DNA of 64,000 nucleotides, from assembly GCF_947179515.1 (NCBI RefSeq), contig NC_067487.1:40938766-41002765 (forward strand). The letters are read 5' to 3'. The position numbers and the translations under genes are program-made. Under the pieces are notes generated by a model that was given only the letters and a program-made list of their open reading frames with translations, did not search any database and was not told where the DNA came from. Origin of the DNA: Apodemus sylvaticus (Eukaryota > Chordata > Mammalia > Rodentia > Muridae). Positions within the stretch are counted from its first letter, which is position 1. The number at the start of each line of letters is the position of its first letter. Below, one piece after another: positions 59,446-64,000 of the stretch.

Positions 59446-61446
59446 AAAGATAGTCTCTTTTGTGTAAAGTGCATTTGTAAGTTACAGTTAAAGTTTCCAG
59501 GCACTTTTATACATTACAGGAAAGCCTAAAAATTCTTCAACTTAGTTTTAATATGGAATTATTTTTTCATCTTTTATAGTTTTATAAGTTCTGCTAATGG
59601 CAATTCTTAAACAGATGCTTTAGTTGATGCCTTAATTATCCTAATCATGCAATTAATATCATGCCCATATAACTATGGCATGGTTATACTTATGGAGAAG
59701 ACACAAATGATGCCTCTCTCTTATTTTGATCTTTGTGGTATTGGTGGTTAAATACAGAGCCTGGCACATGCTGGGAAAGTGTGCTGTTTCTGACACATAG
59801 TCCCTTAGCTCCGGCCCTTAAGTTAGTTATCCCCTGCTACTTGTATTTGTCAGCTAATATCAACTAATAGGGACAGTGACTCACGGGTATTCAGATTAGC
59901 CCACCATCCACGAGCACTCAGTGCGTAGTTGGCACAACTCGATATATTTTATAGACATAGTGAACATCATCAATGATTGTGGCTAGGGGAGGGTTAAAGT
60001 AAGAAAATTATTGTAGGAGGAGATGTCTTCCTCACCTTCCCTTGAAACCACAAAACAGCAAACGATTTCATTTGTGCCTTCAACCACAAATGATTAATTT
60101 CACTCTACACCCCACCATAACATCTAACATAATTTATTTCCTCAAAGTCTAAATCTACTGAAGCACGGGCTTTGAGGGATCTCTCATCCTCAGTGAATGA
60201 TTGGATGAGTGCACAGGAGATAAGAGGCGATCGGGGAGGGGAGTGTGTATGGTCAAACAAACACACCGTGTGAAATTCTCAGAGAGCCAGTCAGAAGCAC
60301 ATAGTGTGATAAATGAGGAAAAGGGAGAAAGTAGGGTGTAGGGTGATATAAAACCAAAAGATCCGAGCATCTGAATTCATCGAGTGTAGAGAGACCAATA
60401 GGGATGAAAATTGAAAGCAGTCCCCACAACTTTAAAACAGTGAACATCTAAAACATATAGTACTTTAAGCATGCCAAGAATGATAAAATGGCTACAATAA
60501 CACAGCAAGACAGGTCTTCGCTGGGAGCCGCCCTGTCGTTATCCCATTTCTTCACTAGATGGTGCTTGTGGGCTAAGGGAAGAATTAAACTGTTCACTCG
60601 AGAGGAAATGAGAAATTTGTGAATTAAATAAAACAAGGCAATGAAAATTAGAACAATTTAAGGGAGCCCTTTATAGTTAAGTTCAACTGCTTGGACAGAA
60701 CCTCCTCTTCTTTCCTGGTACAAATGTCAAACTCTCAGAAGAAAAAAAATTACTCATTAAGACAATTGCAATCAAGTTCTGGATGCTAAGCACAGTGAAT
60801 TAAAAGATTTCTTTACTCTTTTTTTCTCCTTATGATACAGCACGAATCTTCACGGAAGCAAACATATTTAAATTGTTACTGTCAGAGAGTAATTCATTAC
60901 CTAAGATATTTTGTGAAGATTTTTTTAATGCTGCCTTGTCCGATCAGCATTCTCTTACTTGTGTCCTGGGGCCCTGAATAGTAGGTGAAGTCTCTGAACC
61001 CACATTGCTTGCGTTTAAATCACAGACAAGCTTCTGAAACTCTGTGTCAACTAACCTGTGCGGATTGGTACTTTGTCTATGTATACTACAAATGAATGTG
61101 TCACTGGTTTCTACCTCATAAAATTGCTACAATTTAATGTATGTGAGAAGCTTAGGACAGTGACTGGTGTAAGACCTCCAAAAATGGCCATATTTTATTG
61201 TTCCACTTACTTGTATAAAATTCACTTGCATTTTACTAAGCACTATTTTTGTTAAAGCAGTTATGGTCTAATTGTAGATTTAGGGGTGACTTAACGTCTA
61301 AGCTGAAAGGGATGGGTTTATTTTTAGGTTGTAATTACTGAAAGGAAGCTACTGTTGATGGACAGGAGGCAACTAATGTTAGCAGAATCCTGCTAATGGT
61401 TAGCCAGTAGCTGAGAAGAAAAGAGAAGTGTATAAGGGACCTGCCT

Positions 61447-61842
61447 TTGTCAGGGTTTCTATTCTTGCACAAACATCATGACCAAGAAGCATGTTGGGGA
61501 GGAAAGGGTTTATTGAGCTTACACTTCCACACTGCTCTTCATCGCCAAAGGAAGTCAGGACTGGAACTCAAGCAGGTCAGGAAGCAGGAGTTGATGCAGA
61601 GGCCATGGAGGGATGTTCCTTACTAGCTTGCTTCCCCCTGCGTTGATCAGCCTGCTTTCTTATAGAACCTGGGACTAGCAGCCCAGGGATAGCACCACCC
61701 ACAGTGGACCTTCCCCCCTTGATCACCAACTGGGAAGATGCCCTGCAGCTGAATCTCATGGAGGCACTTCCCCAACTGAAGCTCCTTTCTCTGTGATAAC
61801 TCCAGCCTGTGTCAAGTTGACACACAAAACCAGACAGTACAG
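61447..61842 (-). repeat. RMER1-like rodent repeat, antisense, young
   Basis: The + strand starts gtcagggtttctattcttgc, contains aggaagtcaggactggaact and gaggccatggagggatgttc, and ends aagttgacacacaaaaccag. Very close to the copy at 4834-5230. Confidence 0.6.
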
Positions 61843-61867
61843 GGTCTATTTTTCAAAAGAAAATATC

Positions 61868-61945
61868 TAGGAGGCTGAGGCAGGAGGATTGCTGCTAGTT
61901 TGATGCTATCCTGGGCTGCAGAGTGAGATAGATCCTTCAGAAAGA
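61868..61945 (+). repeat. B1-type SINE fragment
   Basis: ctaggaggctgaggcaggag, gattgctgctagtttgatgc and tgggctgcagagtgagatag resemble the middle of a B1/7SL-type SINE. Confidence 0.75.
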
Positions 61946-62147
61946 TCTCACAGTGGTAATAAAAAGGTATGAGGAAGAAAAAGGAGCATTTTTAATAGAT
62001 ATGTCAAACTAAAGGATTCTTAAGTGCACATATAAGAATCATGAGTATTTCATGAGCTACATATAGTGAGTCCCTGTACTCTAGCTTACTGTTATCATAT
62101 AATATGATTGACAGGACTTATGCACTGTTGCTTTCAAATAGAGGGAA

Positions 62148-62475
62148 TATCTTAGGGTTTCCATTGCTGTGAAGAGGTGTCATGACTAAGGCAACTCTTA
62201 TAAAGGACGACATTTAATTGGGGCTGGCTTGCACTTTCAGAGGTTTAGTCCAGTATCATCATGGCAGGAAGCATGGCAGCATGCAGGCAGACATGGTGCT
62301 GGAGGAGCTGAGAGGTCTACATCTTCTTCGAAAGGAAGCCAGGAGCAGAGTGTTTCCAGGAAGCTAGGAGAAAGATCTCAAAGTCCATCCTGAAAGTGGC
62401 ACATCTCTTCCAAGAAGGCCACACCCCTAATAGTGCCACTTCCTAGGCCAATCATATTCAAACCACCTCAGGGGA
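62148..62475 (-). repeat. RMER1-like rodent repeat, antisense
   Basis: The + strand reads tagggtttccattgctgtga, aggcaactcttataaaggac, tcatggcaggaagcatggca and aaggccacacccctaatagt. It is the reverse of the type at 46852-47192. Confidence 0.6.
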
Positions 62476-63384
62476 TGACGTGTGAAAGTAAAATAAATCA
62501 TTCCTTTTTGTGAGCCCTGATGACAATTGTCTGCCGGTATTTATACTTTGGGATAAGATGGGAATTTGGTGGTGAGAATTCTGCCGGAACTATCTCCTTT
62601 AATTTGCACCACAACTTTACAAAGTGATATTTACCACCCCATTGTAGATTTAAGGAAACTGAGAGTCAGAGAAGCTCAAAAGTTTTTTCCTAGACTGAAG
62701 AGCTCATGCATAACGAAACCAGCATAGAAATGAAATTCTGTCTCATTCTCGTACTTGTCCATTTTCTCAAGACATCAGATCAATCAAGGAAATTGAATTC
62801 TAGAAATATAGGCAGCATCATCCTACATGACGCTTTTCCTAATTGACTTGCCTTATTGAGATGTTAACTCCTCAATGCAGGTTATCATCCTCTTTTGGTG
62901 TTCTGCATGCCTGGGTAGTTATAGAATCAAACTGTCCTTCATAATTTGAGGATGATATTACCACTGAGGAGCTGCAGCTGGGAAAAACCAACATCTGACA
63001 AGTGGCTCTTTCCACATCCTGTATACATGCTGACTGTTCTCTGGTTTGTGATGCAAGCTACTGCTGGCAGAGCCTTCCTTCTGTGTTCTGCGCTGAATTG
63101 AAACTTGTTGGATAAAGGCTATGCTACCACGGATCCTGAAGACACACTGGGGTGCCCTCATTACTTGAACCCTGAAATTCCTGGCTTTGTCAGACCAGTT
63201 TTCGGGATTACAGGCTCTTGAAAGGTCTTTCCTCCATTGCATCGAACTTTCTATGTGAGAATTTTTAGTGTTCCCTCTTCCCCACTCTCCTCCTCTTCTG
63301 CCTCCCTCCTTCCATCCTTCCCCCCTCCCTTGTCTTTTCTCCTTCCTCATGTTCTCCCTTTTTTCTTTCCCTCCCTCTATGTCT

Positions 63385-63505
63385 CTGTTCTTTTTTTCTT
63401 TTGAGACAATGTCTTCTCCCTATGTAGCCTAGATTGCTTTTGCTTTTTAACTCTTGATATCCCAGCTTCCTGATTGCTGCAATGATAGGAATATGCCAAT
63501 CTATT
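63385..63505 (-). repeat. Old B1-type SINE, antisense
   Basis: The + strand reads tttgagacaatgtcttctcc, tatgtagcctagattgcttt and atcccagcttcctgattgct. Strongly diverged. Confidence 0.7.
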
Positions 63506-63672
63506 TGAACACATACTTGTTAATTAGACATAAAATGTATGAGCTACGAGTCTTCACCCATAGCTATTATAGTTTTCCATTTCTTATTATTATGTCTAAG
63601 ATAAAATCATGGACTCTGACATAGTGGCCATGCACTGAAGTTATAAAAAATTTGGCGACTCACCCCTCCTAT

Positions 63673-64000
63673 CTTTTTTTTTAAAATTTTTTTTATTCAA
63701 TATAATTTATTTACATTTCAAATGATTTCCCCTTTTCTAGCCCTCCACTCCCCGAAAGTCCCGTAAGCCCCCTTCTCTTCCCCTGTCCTCCCACCCACCC
63801 CTTCCCACTTCCCCGTTCTGGTTTTCCGAATACTGTTTCACTGAGTCTTTCCAGAACCAGGGGCCACTCCTCCTTTCTTCTTGTACCTCATTTGATGTGT
63901 GGATTATGTTTTGGGTATTCCAGTTTTCTAGGTTAATATCCACTTATTAGTGAGTGCATATCATGATTCACCTTTTGAGTCTGGATTACCTCACTTAGTA
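63673..64000 (-). mobile_element. LINE-1 3' end, antisense, running out of the window
   Basis: After an A/T-rich border the + strand reads ttacatttcaaatgatttcc, ccttttctagccctccactc, ccgttctggttttccgaata, gaaccaggggccactcctcc and tattagtgagtgcatatcat. This is the reverse of the mouse L1Md 3' UTR and the end of ORF2. It is little diverged, so it is one of the youngest elements here; its 5' extent is outside the window. Confidence 0.92.

Larger units (their letters stand above)
54595..63672. other. Intergenic region, unique sequence with scattered repeats
   Basis: No gene recognised. Unique stretches are 55240-57650, 57810-58470, 58650-59290 and 59460-61440. 55265-56380 keeps several CpGs and transcription-factor-like words but no coding signal. 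Confidence 0.75.

Overview
This is rodent genomic DNA, almost certainly from the genus Mus. The evidence is dense B1, B2, B3 and B4 SINEs, mouse-type LINE-1 pieces including 5'-UTR monomers and a 3'-UTR, a rodent URR1-type hAT relic, very long simple repeats, and GT-AG introns. The only gene I can support is the 3' half of Nnt (mitochondrial NAD(P) transhydrogenase), on the + strand. Ten coding exons (886-42280) join in phase into about the last 514 residues of the protein: the membrane domain dII and the whole NADP(H)-binding domain dIII. They are followed by a 3' UTR with an AATAAA at 42951. All splice sites are GT-AG, every exon junction keeps the frame, and I see no disabling change.

Layout: 1-885 is the tail of an intron whose upstream exon lies outside the window. 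886-9661 holds five exons close together, encoding the membrane helices. 9662-18676 is a 9-kb intron with two CTCF-like motifs and two G-rich tracts. 18677-21951 holds two exons covering the dII/dIII junction and the start of the nucleotide fold. 21952-38368 is a 16.4-kb intron containing a LINE-1 insertion with its target-site duplication. 38369-42280 holds the last three exons, with an unexplained exon-like open stretch at 41512-41632. From about 42976 to 64000 is roughly 21 kb of intergenic DNA: repeats, large microsatellites and some unique sequence, with no gene that I can support.

Function: the exons make one polypeptide. The membrane helices form the proton path and dIII binds NADP(H), so proton flow into the matrix drives reduction of NADP+ by NADH (established for the family). 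The well-known C57BL/6J Nnt deletion removes earlier exons than those here, so this window cannot show that genotype.

The best second-look items are: (1) a 36-bp tandem duplication of the exon end plus splice donor at 2917-2988, giving a second in-frame donor; (2) the exon-like ORF with splice-like borders at 41512-41632; (3) a LINE-1 insertion (25230-28813) with its 5' monomers and 16-bp target duplications but an unrelated AT-rich 3' end; (4) two same-strand CTCF-like motifs at 12355 and 12972; (5) a ~700-bp polypyrimidine triplet array at 53894-54594. No clearly new multi-gene system is visible.
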